From Agriotes lineatus (lineage: Eukaryota > Arthropoda > Insecta > Coleoptera > Elateridae): DNA of 64,000 nucleotides. The notes beneath the pieces were generated by a model. The model did not search any database. It had not been told where the DNA came from and saw only the letters and a program-made list of their open reading frames with translations. Every line of letters starts with the position of its first letter. The stretch's first letter is position 1. The position numbers and the translations under genes are program-made. The DNA lies in the NCBI GenBank assembly GCA_940337035.1, contig CALNHX010003640.1, positions 81,081 to 145,080 of the forward strand, given 5' to 3'. Positions 33,144 to 43,139 of this stretch are shown here, piece after piece.

Positions 33144-33891
33144 AATTTATCAGCATAAAAAAAAAATGAAACTAAAATAACTCCAAAATTAATATTTAAT
33201 GAAAAAGGCATGACTAAGCCTTCAGCAATTGAAATCATACAATAATCAATTTAAAACAAGCGTAATTAATACTTTAAATGAAATACAAGAAATTAATATT
33301 TATAATCCTTAATCTTATAAAAAAATAAAAATTATGAGCTCAACAAAAATCAGTCTATCAGACTTAACAACTTTAATATAAAAACTTCAAACATTAAAAG
33401 TATTTTAGATAATTAATTTAAATAACAATTTTTTTTAACAACTTTAATATAAAAACTCCAAACATTAAAAGTATTTTAGATAATTATTTTAAATAACAAT
33501 TAAAAAAAAAATTTTGAGATTAGACCATTTAAACGAAGATGAATAAACTCTTTTGACTAATTTATGTTTTCAATACAGAGATGTATTTTACTCTCCCGAA
33601 GTACCTTCATCCGTTACGAAACTGACAATAAAAATCAACTCATAAGGTTTAGTAATTCAAACATAAATTTGTAAAATATTTAGATTATATAATCTACTAC
33701 TTTAGAAGGAATAAAATCAGATTCATTTAAAAATTCAACAATCAAAATTTCCAGCACTTAAAAATCGAAATAAAATCATTTTTAACCAAATAGTCTATTA
33801 AAGAACATTTATCAAAAATTTTGCCAAAATAACTAAATTTTTAACCGTATGTTTAAAGAAAGAAAATAAAATTGTACACACTCCTGAATTT
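33144..33891 (+). pseudogene. Reverse transcriptase remnant, core deleted
   Basis: Only the edges of RT survive. Near 33521-33640, with one stop, RLDHLNEDE and TLLTNLCFQYRDVF mark the N-terminal finger region. Near 33790-33890, RTFIKNFAKI and CLKKENKIVHTPEF mark the thumb/connection just before RNase H. The palm with its two-Asp catalytic motif is gone. The space between the two edges is about 150-200 bp instead of the several hundred expected, and it is full of stops. Upstream, 33364-33432 is duplicated in tandem at 33435-33502. The copy therefore lacks polymerase activity. Confidence 0.8.
33364..33502 (+). repeat. Tandem duplication, 71-bp offset
   Basis: AACAACTTTAATATAAAAAC and the following bases up to TTTAAATAACAATT occur twice with very few differences, in the non-coding part between protease and RT remnant. 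Confidence 0.85.
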
Positions 33892-35907
33892 TTGAAGAAC
33901 TTTGAGTATTGCAAACAAATTTTAATGAATGAACCAGTACTTCAATATCCTGATTTTGAAAAACCTTTCGAACTGACTACTGATGCATCTAAATTTGCGA
34001 TAGGCGCGGTATTATCCCAAGATGGTAAACCCACCTGTTATGCCTCCAGAACCCTTAATAATGCAGAACAAAATTATACTACAATTGAACGAGAACTCCT
34101 AGCCATAGTTTGGGCAACGAAACAATTTCGTCCATATCTGTATGGAGTAAAATTTAAATTGTATACCGATCATAGACCGCTTGTTTGGCTCAAAAATTTA
34201 AAAGAACCAAATTCCAAATTAACTCGTTGGGCACTTAAATTAGAAGAATACGACTTCACCGTAAACTATTTACCAGGCAAATTAAATAAAGTTGCCGACG
34301 CTCTGTCACGTGTTCAAATTCACCCCATGACTTTAGAAACACCCGATAGACTTCATACACCAACACCAATACAAGGTAACGAAAGTTTAATGGCAAGTAG
34401 GGCAAGCACCCCCGACATACGAGACTTTTTTTCGGTACCGACCATCGGACCACCAAAATCAAAAACGCCTAAAGTAAAAGTTATATCCGACATCCAAATA
34501 AGACCACCAAATAACGACGATAATAAATCCTATGTCGAAACAATACATTCGCAACAATCATCTACCCCCGTAATAGATATTGCCGAAAAACCTCTACAAC
34601 AATTTAAGAATCAAATTGAATTTGTAATTTCTCAGCTACCACGAGATATCGGAATCACTAAATACGACGGAATTACACATTATTCTGTATCCCTAAATAA
34701 TACAAATAAAATTGACGTATTCAACAGGCTATTAATTGAACATTGTGAACCTAGAACACATTACTATTGTTATTTCCCTAACGACGAACTTTGTTTAGAT
34801 TTTTCTAATTTTCTGCAAAACATAATTAACGATAACACACCCAAGTTTCATCGATGTATGTCACAAGTGACTTACGTTCTAAATCCACAAGATCGTCAAT
34901 ATCAAATCCAAAATTACCATCTAGGCAAAACCAATCACCGTGGTATCAATGAAACAATCGAACACATAAAAAGAAAATATTATTGGAAATCAATTAATAA
35001 AGATGTCACCGATTATATTAATAATTGTCATATTTGTAAAACGCAAAAGTACAATAGAAACCCAATTAAGCAGCCTTTACAGCTTACTCCTACACAAAAC
35101 CAACCATTTCATACTATACACTTGGATATTTTTCAGATAGGTAAGAGAAGCTATCTAACAATAATAGATTCATTTTCCAAATTCGCCCAAGCATATTATA
35201 TTAAATCTCGAAATTTAACAGACATCATTGAACAATTACTTAATTATATGTGTACTTTTACTACACCAAATATCATTATAGCTGATGGAGAATTTAACAA
35301 AAATATTTTTAAAGACTTTATAGCTTTACATAAAATCCAGTTGCATACGACAACCCCACATCACCATCAATCTAATTCCCCAATTGAACGATTGCATTCG
35401 ACAATAATTGAACACTATCGACTATTGACGGATGTACCTGAACAAAACAAAATTCAATATTGTATTCTTGCATACAATCATACGATACACTCTAATCTCA
35501 ATTTAACCCCTTTTGAGATTGTATTTGGTCATACTGAATGTAGAAATCAGTTCGATTTAGACTATACAAAAACATACTATCATGATTATTTATCTGGTCA
35601 CAAAATCCGCATGAAAAAAATTTACGAAATATTGCAAGGCAAGCAAATTGATACTAAAGAAAAGCGAAATTTAAAATTAAATCCAACTCGGAAAAATAAA
35701 ACATTTCAATTAAACGAAAAAGTATTTGTTAAAACTAATTCCAGAAGCAAAGACGAACCAAAATTTATAGGACCCTATACAATATCTCAAATTCTCGATC
35801 ATGACACATATGAATTAGTACCGCATAATGGATCTTCCAATATCAGAAGACACGCAAATGAATTATTACCCTATTCAGCCTTATTACCTTCATCGTCTGT
35901 ATCTTGA
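33892..35907 (+). CDS. RNase H and integrase (pol C-terminal part)
   Basis: Open for 671 codons. The start given is only the edge of the open frame (TTG), because in a whole element it continues from RT. RNase H shows all four acidic sites: TDASKF (residue 31), ERELLA, YTDHRPL and VADALSR (near residue 140). A linker follows. The integrase has the HHCC finger (HLGKTNHRG, CHICKTQ), then the D-D-E core (HLDIFQI, IIADGEFN, SPIERLHS), and a GPYTISQI block near the C-terminus. The integrase would insert DNA copies and RNase H would degrade the RNA template. Both look intact while RT is not. Confidence 0.9.
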   Translation: MKNFEYCKQILMNEPVLQYPDFEKPFELTTDASKFAIGAVLSQDGKPTCYASRTLNNAEQNYTTIERELLAIVWATKQFRPYLYGVKFKLYTDHRPLVWLKNLKEPNSKLTRWALKLEEYDFTVNYLPGKLNKVADALSRVQIHPMTLETPDRLHTPTPIQGNESLMASRASTPDIRDFFSVPTIGPPKSKTPKVKVISDIQIRPPNNDDNKSYVETIHSQQSSTPVIDIAEKPLQQFKNQIEFVISQLPRDIGITKYDGITHYSVSLNNTNKIDVFNRLLIEHCEPRTHYYCYFPNDELCLDFSNFLQNIINDNTPKFHRCMSQVTYVLNPQDRQYQIQNYHLGKTNHRGINETIEHIKRKYYWKSINKDVTDYINNCHICKTQKYNRNPIKQPLQLTPTQNQPFHTIHLDIFQIGKRSYLTIIDSFSKFAQAYYIKSRNLTDIIEQLLNYMCTFTTPNIIIADGEFNKNIFKDFIALHKIQLHTTTPHHHQSNSPIERLHSTIIEHYRLLTDVPEQNKIQYCILAYNHTIHSNLNLTPFEIVFGHTECRNQFDLDYTKTYYHDYLSGHKIRMKKIYEILQGKQIDTKEKRNLKLNPTRKNKTFQLNEKVFVKTNSRSKDEPKFIGPYTISQILDHDTYELVPHNGSSNIRRHANELLPYSALLPSSSVS

Positions 35908-36257
35908 TTAAACATTCAATTATACATGACGATATAGTATTGTAAATATTTTAAAATATAATCCAGAACTATATCCTTTATATTTAGGCAATGTAGTTTT
36001 TAAACAAAGCAATTAGACGCTTATTAGAAACATATATTATATCCCTATTTTTATTTGTCATGACGCACTTAGAAACGGTTTAATGAAAATCATATAGCTA
36101 CTTTATTATTCAAATGTAAAATCAAAACTTTCAGAAAAGAATATCTGGCACCAACCTTTTACATCTCAGTTCAGACTGTCTTGTTTCGTTAAATTAAAAA
36201 CATATGTTGTTATAGCAAAAAGAACCTCAAATGAAACTGTTAATTTAAAAAATTCTG
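35908..36257 (+). other. Decayed env N-terminal region
   Basis: The position is that of env in errantiviruses, but no continuous frame is present. Far too short for the usual ~1.4-kb gene, so most of env has been deleted. Confidence 0.5.
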
Positions 36258-36566
36258 TCAAACATTGACCGCTTAATAATTCCTGAATCAAACCACATAA
36301 ATGTTTCAAAGATTGACTTGATACCTCTTGACACCCAGAAATTGGTTGAGGACCGAATTAAGCTTAATAAATATGAAAATTTGCTAAAACCTGTTAATTA
36401 TATTAAATCTGATAATTTAAGTGTGTCTGCAATTATATTTACTCTGTGTACTATTCTTATGTTAATAATTTTTATATTGTATTTGTATTATAATAAAAAC
36501 ACAATGAAGATTAAACTTATTAGATTTCTAAATAAAGATTTTGAACCAGATAACGTAAATGCATAA
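36258..36566 (+). pseudogene. env: Envelope-like C-terminal remnant
   Basis: An open frame from about 36258 ends at 36566. It encodes a polar segment (LVEDRIKLNKYENLL), then a strongly hydrophobic stretch of about 24 residues (SAIIFTLCTILMLIIFILYL) and a short basic/acidic tail. This is the layout of the membrane anchor and cytoplasmic tail of an errantivirus envelope protein. The ectodomain, fusion peptide and cleavage site are absent, so no functional envelope can be made. Identification rests on position and topology more than on residue matches. Confidence 0.65.
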
Positions 36567-36645
36567 GTTTAATTTTCTTTTCTTTTTTTGTAAGTTCAAT
36601 AGAGGCATATTTGAATACCGCTATTGAACATTTTATCGGCGGACG

Positions 36646-37003
36646 TGTTATATTATGAATAGACAATGGTCTCCTGTGTAAAACTGCAAGCTTGCAACCT
36701 TGAACAATAATAGCTTCTTTATAATGAATTGCAAGTCTGCAACCTTGAACGCACGTGGCTTCCTGTCTCACGCTCCCTTTTAGAGATAACGCTTATCTTA
36801 GCTGATTAGGCATACTATATATACTAGTAGCTTGCACCTCTAAGTTAAGCTCCAGTCAGTCGATAAGTTCCATTGTGTTCGTATCATAGCTAGATGTAAG
36901 AAATTGTCCGGCGGCTAGCTGTGTGCTTCCAATGTTATATTTCATTGTAAAATAAAAATAAACGTTTTTTAAAAAGTCGTTTCGGCGGCCTTTTAATAAA
37001 ACT
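36646..37003 (+). repeat. 3' long terminal repeat
   Basis: 358 bp, TGTTATATTATG to AATAAAACT. It differs from the 5' LTR by about three substitutions and two single-base indels (by-eye alignment). A short purine-rich CGGCGGA stretch precedes it as a weak polypurine tract. Confidence 0.92.
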
Positions 37004-37051
37004 CACTATTATTATGTTGACTTTGCATAAGTAATGTGATATATTACTCAC

Positions 37052-37094
37052 TAGTGAGAGAATATTTAAAAAGTCACTAGTGAGAGAATGTAGA
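37052..37094 (+). repeat. Short direct repeat beside the provirus
   Basis: TCACTAGTGAGAGAAT occurs twice, 24 bp apart, each with an internal palindrome (CTCACTAGTGAG). Confidence 0.7.
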
Positions 37095-37332
37095 AAGATA
37101 CCATAAATAATAAAATTAGATTTAACACTATTTACTATTCAAATTAATATTTACATTGATACTCAACAAAATGTTCTCGTTCGATGGATCCACAGCAATA
37201 TCCGAATTAGTTTTTGTGCAACTAATGGTTGGTAGTCAGTATTAACAGGAGATGGCTCTTTCACTTGCGCTGCTCTTTCAATCTTTTTGGCGATGCCTAT
37301 TTTGCTTGTAATAGAATCCTCTAATCCTCTAT

Positions 37333-37598
37333 ATTGGTCCCGGGTGGTGCAGCTTGAACAAGCGTCCACGTTCGATCAGTAGAGTTAAGCAACGCTCTTT
37401 CTGGTCAGAACTTGGATGGGAGTTCCACGGCTGCTTCGCTGGGCGCCTCGTGGTACGGCTGCCACGGAAATAGTTGGTCCCGGATGTCATAATAACATCA
37501 TGACAGTCGTTAGTGGGGTTGGAAGTCCCCATAAATGCACAGCGACGCCTATAATTGGCCTAACGGCTGTTGGCTGAGTGCGAAATAAATAAATAAAT
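37333..37598 (+). mobile_element. 5S rRNA-derived SINE (SINE3 type)
   Basis: 37368-37430 matches the internal Pol III control region of 5S rRNA: CGATCAGTAGAGTTAAGCAA (box A side) and TGGTCAGAACTTGGATGGGA (box C side). After a unique body the element ends in CGCCTATAATTGGCCTAACG and GCTGTTGGCTGAGTGC, then (AAAT)n. The same 3' piece occurs alone at 38898-38940. SINE3 elements start with a 5S-like head and end in a LINE-derived tail. It interrupts the recombinase relic, with a probable short TATA duplication. Confidence 0.88.
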
Positions 37599-38053
37599 AT
37601 AGCCCTTTGCCACGGTGGATGATTTCCATCAACCATGGCGTTTAAGAGTTAAAATGTCAGCGTTGGCTAACAAAGTTGCGAACGAACGTCGCAAACTATG
37701 GCCAGTATCAGATTCTGCATTTGGAGGTTGTAAGTAAGAAGTTGCCTTAGACGCTATTTTCGACAAAGTGTTGATACCCACTGGTTCAATGGTGCACTTT
37801 CCATTTTTGTAATTTATAAATAATCGGCCATGGGGGGTGCGTTCAGGGCGAAAAAAACATATGTTCTATACAGGTCAAGAGCGTCAATAGGAAATCCTTC
37901 AGCAATAACAGTAAAACTACGTGACCCACTAGTCTTGGTATCTAGGATAGAAATATGCAAATACAATGATTCCTTGTCCTGTATGTTTCGTAAATTCAAA
38001 TTGACATGTTCAATACATCGGCAGGCACTAGGAACATCCATCAATAATGCGAT

Positions 38054-38113
38054 CTGAAAATAAGAATGCATAAAGAATCTTCTTAATGAATAAAGAAAGA
38101 AAAAGACTGCTAC
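38054..38113 (-). other. 60-bp GT-AG intron in the recombinase relic
   Basis: Reads GTAGCAG at the donor and TTATTTTCAG at the acceptor. Removing it fuses two blocks that align with the recombinase family, whereas reading through inserts about 20 hydrophobic residues in the wrong place. Confidence 0.75.
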
Positions 38114-38490
38114 CTTCATCATTAAATAAACACTATCATGTGCTTCCCTTAGGAATTTTTCAATATGATAACGTTCCAAACTTTTAGCCTTTATCGGTTT
38201 GTGACTTCTTGACTAATTTTTCAGAAAAACAATCAATTTTCCATACTTGGAAATGTCAATATTTTTATAAACCTTTAGAGTAGCCTTCAGCATAGAGTAC
38301 TTCTTCCACATTGAGGACGCTAGAGATTTCTACTGAACATTTACAAAATAAGCTAGCAACACGTCTTCGTTCACACCAATAATACCTCCCCTTTTTCATA
38401 ATGCTATTTCGATTTCTTCGGCAGTAAGTTTAAACAAGCCTCTTTCACCTTTTCTTTCAATTCAGCTGGTAGAAATCCTTTCTTTTCCAT

Positions 38491-38731
38491 TATATTAAAA
38501 ATCAGGATATTTTTGTGAAAATCGTACGACACTCATTAATGACCAATAGAAAAATTAGTGCACGAGCCTTAACCAAAACAACCACAACATTTCTTGGAAT
38601 TTTTTGTAGGTATGGTCTACTCGTTTCAGAGTTTGTGTCGTTACGATTTTCTTACCGAATCTGCATTCGAGCATTAATTCATATCCGGAAATTATTTTTC
38701 GTGTATTCCAAGAACGTCCTAATATGCCCTC
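38491..38731. other. Non-coding DNA
   Basis: Upstream side of the recombinase relic. No promoter recognised. Confidence 0.4.
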
Positions 38732-39077
38732 GCGTCCCGCTGGGGAAAATTAATACGACGCACTTTAAAAAAAATCCGGAAAGAATTAATGCTCTTATGA
38801 GATTATATGTGAAAATAGACTTTTATCAACAAATAAACAATAGACAACCTACCATACCAATCATTCCATAGCACACACATTATATGTACTTACAAAATGT
38901 ACAGCGGCGCCTATAATTGGCCTAACGGCTGTTGGCTGAGTACCAAAATAAAATTAATTTTTTTTTAAATGCAAGAATTAATTTGTCAAATCAATTTTCA
39001 CACATAATCTCATAAAAGCATTAATTCTTTCCGGAAATTTTTTGAGTGCATCGTATTAATTTACCGGAGCGGGACGC
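38732..39077. repeat. Inverted-repeat element with a SINE3 tail in its loop
   Basis: The arms 38732-38830 and about 38980-39077 are reverse complements with few mismatches (AATTAATACGACGCAC; TCCGGAAAGAATTAATGCT). The loop contains 38898-38940, a 3' fragment of the SINE3 family found at 37333-37598. Confidence 0.8.
38898..38942 (+). repeat. SINE3 3'-end fragment
   Basis: CGCCTATAATTGGCCTAACG and GGCTGTTGGCTGAGT match the 3' end of the SINE at 37333-37598. There is no 5S head here. Confidence 0.85.
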
Positions 39078-39526
39078 TTTTCTGTAGAAATAATTTTATT
39101 GATGACAAAGATTGTGTCGTACTAGTCCCTAAATGAAGTTAATTGTGTATTTCTATTAATGTTTTCACATTTAACATATTTTACGTCTATTATAGTCCAT
39201 TCACTATGCCATTTTTGCTTAAAAGTGAACTGAAATTCATTTTTTGAGGTGTCCTAGGGGGGGGGTCCAGAATAGCTTAACTTCAAGTAGTCAAATAAAT
39301 TTCCTATGTGCTATTTCCGCCATTAAATTTATGTTGAATTTTTAGTGAAAAAATAGTTATTATAAAACTTGTAGAACTTGAAAATACTTGCAATTTGACC
39401 TACTAAAAATTTAATGCAATTAAAATTACGAGTTGCACAGCGGATCAAAGTAATGAAAACGGCGTGTAATTTTGATTTCATGTATTGTACTATTATGTAA
39501 ATGACATAATAAAGGTATCATAGATA
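39078..39526. other. Non-coding DNA
   Basis: No feature except a nine-G run near 39257. Confidence 0.5.
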
Positions 39527-39528
39527 TA

Positions 39529-39922
39529 CCGGGTGTCCGTTCTCAAAGTCGAACATAGGCGATTAACATTGTATTGAACCTTTTTGCCGATTCCTGCTCG
39601 CCAATTCAACTTACAAGGAATGTAATGGTATCAATGGAAAGACAAAATTATTACGCATCAAATGATATCGATAATAATATTCAAGATGCGATTTTTATTT
39701 AAAAATACTAATTTAAATCTTGGGAATTTTTAAATATGCCATGCTTTGCTTTTCAAGTTCGATAGCATTTGTCAAAAAAATTGGTAATTAGTTGGCGTAA
39801 ATGAGGTATTTTCTGTCAACGTCTGTTAAAATTATCTATAGAAAAATGTATTATTTTAATGAAGAACGAGTGAATGCACTAATGTTAATTGCCTATGTTC
39901 GACTTTGAGAATGGACACCCGG
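39529..39922. mobile_element. MITE with 44-bp inverted ends and TA duplication
   Basis: CCGGGTGTCCGTTCTCAAAG at the left and its near-exact complement at the right, flanked by TA (39527-39528 and 39923-39924). The 394-bp interior is non-coding. A related right end (TTGCCTATGTTC to CACCCGG) occurs at 40501-40533. Confidence 0.9.
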
Positions 39923-39924
39923 TA

Positions 39925-41245
39925 TATGATATCGGCAAAATGTAAAATCTGTTAATCCACTGATTGCCCACTGCCCAGGCAATATGAAAAATAGCCAAAT
40001 TGCCAGGAAATTCGCCGATTGGCGGCTGTTTTAGGCATTTCACAGAAAAACTAAAATATTTTAGGCAATTTGCGGAGTACCTTACTACTTAGGCAATCTG
40101 AAGACTAGCAAGAAGCACTCGCATTTTGACTAGGCAGAGTTGTATCATCGTACAAAAATGCAATCAGGTAACACAAATAAGTGAACAAAAAAAGTATAAT
40201 ATCATTTTTCTCTCGTCACAAGAGCGATAAAATGTGGTTGAAATTATTATTAACACTGTTTAATCTCAAATTAAACAGATTCAATTTTCATTTCAAGATT
40301 TGAGAAATGCAACCCCTCACATATATTTGAGAATATCTAAACTTTAAAATTAATATTTTTATGCACAATTAACATTATCCAATAAGTTTTTAATACTAAA
40401 CGATGCGGAAAATTATTCTTTTTAATTTAGTACCGCTACCATTTATTTCCATAAAAGTGGTGAGCAGGAATATGCATAACCGTGATAAGCCATGTAAATT
40501 GCCTATGTTCAGAGGTATGACCAACCACCCGGTATATATATGCCGAGATTTAATAATAAAAGCAATCAGCATTAAGTGTTTGATTCATTAACATCCAGGT
40601 ACTACCTTTCCAAGCCTAAAATTTTCAAGTCTGAGGCTGCACGTTAGGGTAGTTACCAAATTCTAACGTTCCTCTGAGTGGCATGACCACTCTTATTTCA
40701 AAACACAGATTGCAGTCTCAACCGTGTGCTCAGAATTAAAGGGAGGGAACCAGCGCAAGTAACAGAAACGTGTTCAGCCTCCAGGCATTTCTGTTCAAAC
40801 ACCAAAACATGAATGTAGGGTTGAATATTTTCTTATTTAGACAAATACTGAAAACCTAAATGTTAAAAAAAAATTGTAATGACATTGTTCTGGACCATAC
40901 AACATATCTTCACGATCGTAATAATACTTAAACAGTAGAAGGAAACGCTTGGCATTGCGAATTAAATCAAATTCAAATCAATAACGTTACCGGCGATTGA
41001 ATTCGAACTACAGCCTTTGGGACCTCCAAGAAGGCCCCCTATTGGTGAGATGCGGCTGCCTTAAATAGAACGTATTTATTGTTAAACAATTTTTAAGTTT
41101 TTAGAACATTTATTGTGTATCTGTTGGTTTCCATTTCTGTCAAGGGTAAAGCCTGAGGTATGTGCAAATTGCTACTTTTATTTATTTGTCAGTTAAAGCA
41201 AAAATAAACAAAACTCTCTGCTCGATTTGTTGAAGTTTGTCTTTT
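39925..41245. other. Non-coding DNA with an orphan MITE end
   Basis: 40501-40533 is an unpaired terminus related to the preceding MITE. 39960-40130 repeats an AGGCAAT word several times. No gene. Confidence 0.5.
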
Positions 41246-41249
41246 CAGT

Positions 41250-41875
41250 AAGTAGTCTCTGGGCGGTGCTGGCTATGAGGGAAGTCTGACACGATATTTC
41301 GGGTCGTTTTGACATACAGTGACAAAGCACAGATCGGGATCGTACTTCTGTCTCCATGCAGCTGACTTAAAGGAGCTATGTTGTTTGGCGTCAAAGATAA
41401 AGTGGATATTGTTTCCTTCGGCCCAATTTACTAACGCCTGTCTGTATCGCCATTGCGTGTGGTGACTGTTAAAGTTACCAACAAAGACAGTAGGATGGCT
41501 ATATGTTGGCAGGACTTGTTCTGGCCGTGGTTTGGCCGGAGGTTTCTAGATATTACTAAGAGTTAGTTCACCTATTTTAGTTGTTACTTCATGGACGTTG
41601 TGCTTGTGGAAGCAGATAGTAACCGGGCATCCTCAATTTAATACCGGCGGTAAGTGGCAACTCCGTATGACTGGCGTTATGTTGCTCCAATTATGTCATA
41701 CTCTAGTATATTGCCGTTCAAGCGAAGCTGGTTTTCGTTATCCGTATCAGTTTCTGTAAAGCGACCACGTCAATATCATGATTCAAAAAATGTATGTAAA
41801 AGTTGGCATTTGGCTCTACTGATGCCTTCTACATTTAACTGGCAAATTCGGATTAAAATCAATAAAAACTAGGTA
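41250..41875 (-). pseudogene. Jockey-like endonuclease fragment
   Basis: The minus strand reads IRICQLNVEGISRAKCQLL (first endonuclease strand with its Asn), then a broken middle. It continues with GNFNSHHTQW, ALVNWAEGNNIHFIFDAK, FKSAAWRQKYDPDLCFVT. This is the AP endonuclease of Jockey-superfamily LINEs, which nicks target DNA for reverse transcription. The usual GDFN motif reads GNFN, so a catalytic Asp is lost. Several frame changes occur in the middle third. No RT follows on this strand. Confidence 0.75.
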
Positions 41876-41949
41876 CAACGGCAAATCATATTCATGCGAT
41901 CTGTTTATTATCTGTTTTAAAACATAAATCTAGCCATTCACCGGGCGAT

Positions 41950-42960
41950 TCTCTCTAAACGCACACTGGTATTCTCCCACAATTCTCTCCGTTGCATTTT
42001 TCAATCTATTTCTGATAATCATAGCCATTAACTTTTAGGTTACATCTTGTGCAACTATACCACGATAATTTTGACAATCAGCCCTGACCTTTATTTGTAT
42101 ACAGGACATAATAGCACTTCCGTCCAGCCCACTGGCATTACTTCCTCCTCCCATATTCTATGGATTAAAACATTTACTCTTTTTCGTAAGGCATCACCTC
42201 CAATTTTCAGCATTTCCGCAGCTATGCTATTTTCTTCCGGGCTTTTATTGTTTCCCAATTTATCAATCACCTTACTTATTTCTTCTTCATTAGGTGTTGC
42301 TTTGATATTCATAATTTGTTTTTCACAATTCCAACTATCGATAGTCTTATCATCTCCTTCCTCTTGTAAGACCATTCAAAACGCTCTTTCAATCTATTTA
42401 ATTTTTTATCAGTGCCCCCGAATAGTTTACTTTCTTTTGTTTTAGAAAATATCGTTGTGTTTTGTTCTGTTCGTTTCTATGCTTTATTATTTCTTCGCTT
42501 TCGGGTAGAAATTTCTAATTTCCTTATTTTTTAAAATGGTTCTCCATTTTCCTTATTTTATGCTTCATGCACTTTTTTTTCATCCTTCGGCACAACTACA
42601 TTACTTATTTAATTTTTTCTCTATATATCGCTTGGTTTGCGTCATTTCTCTTTTAGTAAGCATCCCCACTCTTGCTTTATTTCTTTGCTGTATAGCTATT
42701 TTACACTCCTCATCATACCAGATTTTGTCCTTATCACTAATTCCATATGGTATTTGGCTATTTGACAACACTTGTGGTCTGCTTTTCTCTAAGAATTGTC
42801 ATTCTTCCTCTATTTCTTCATTGTCTGACTTTTCTCTTAACTTTGCTTCTATCTTTATTTCAATACTATAGTTAATTTCTGAGATCTGCAATTTCTAAGT
42901 GTTATATTTTTTCCTACGTTTGATGTTGTTTACTTTCTTCTTTGGTAGTTGCTGACACAT
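41950..42960 (-). pseudogene. RTE-like LINE: linker and RT start
   Basis: On the minus strand, from right to left, are KIWYDEECKIAIQQRNKAR (linker after the endonuclease), then 42375-42091 with EEEISKVIDKLGNNKSPEE, AAEMLKIGG and RIWEEEVMPVGWTEVLLCP. These correspond to RT fingers motifs of RTE-type LINEs. Frames change and stops occur between the two. The palm is missing here, but a palm-containing fragment lies on the opposite strand at 43440-43870. Confidence 0.75.
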
Positions 42961-43139
42961 TTTCACCCAACGAGGGCCATTTTGAGAATTACCGGATTTG
43001 AAAAAGTAATGTTAGATAGATATTTAATTGGGGTACCAACAAATACAGCATACACAAACTTTCCAGTCTTGAAAAACTCAAGTAAAACACACGAAACAGA
43101 ACAACTAATACTGAAATAAGGGAGAGATGTAAATACAGG

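Larger units (their letters stand above)
29973..37003 (+). mobile_element. Errantivirus-type LTR retrotransposon, defective
   Basis: A Ty3/gypsy-group provirus of insects: 5' LTR, primer-binding region, long repetitive leader, gag, protease, RT remnant, RNase H, integrase, env remnant and 3' LTR. The LTRs are the same length (358 bp) and differ by about three substitutions and two single-base indels by eye. The RT core and most of env are missing or broken, so this copy is a deletion derivative that would need proteins from a relative. No target-site duplication is visible (GGCCGCG before, CACTATT after). It is inserted next to the repeat ending at 29880. Confidence 0.92.
37160..38490 (-). 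pseudogene. Crypton-like tyrosine recombinase relic
   Basis: The start is ATG 38490 (MEKKGFLPAELKEKV). Exon 1 runs to 38114 with several frame changes and includes MWKKYSMLKATLKVYKNIDI, the SAM-like N-terminal domain, and ERYHIEKFLREAHD. A canonical 60-bp GT-AG intron (38113-38054) joins YLMMK to IALLMDVPSACRC, which holds the first catalytic Arg. Downstream come INTLSKIAS, then GHSLRRS (the H-x-x-R box), a second conserved basic-W region near LKRHG, and KGYI with the catalytic Tyr. A SINE (37333-37598) interrupts right after it, and the tail (EDSITSKIGIAKKIE) resumes at 37330. Cryptons use this enzyme for cut-and-paste without DDE chemistry. Confidence 0.78.

Noticed and set aside
37368..37430. 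Real 5S rRNA gene
   Set aside because: Only the internal control region matches; the ends and overall length are wrong and an (AAAT)n SINE tail follows.
38515..38871. 118-codon frame beside the recombinase relic
   Set aside because: It overlaps the left arm of an inverted repeat and has no recognisable motif.
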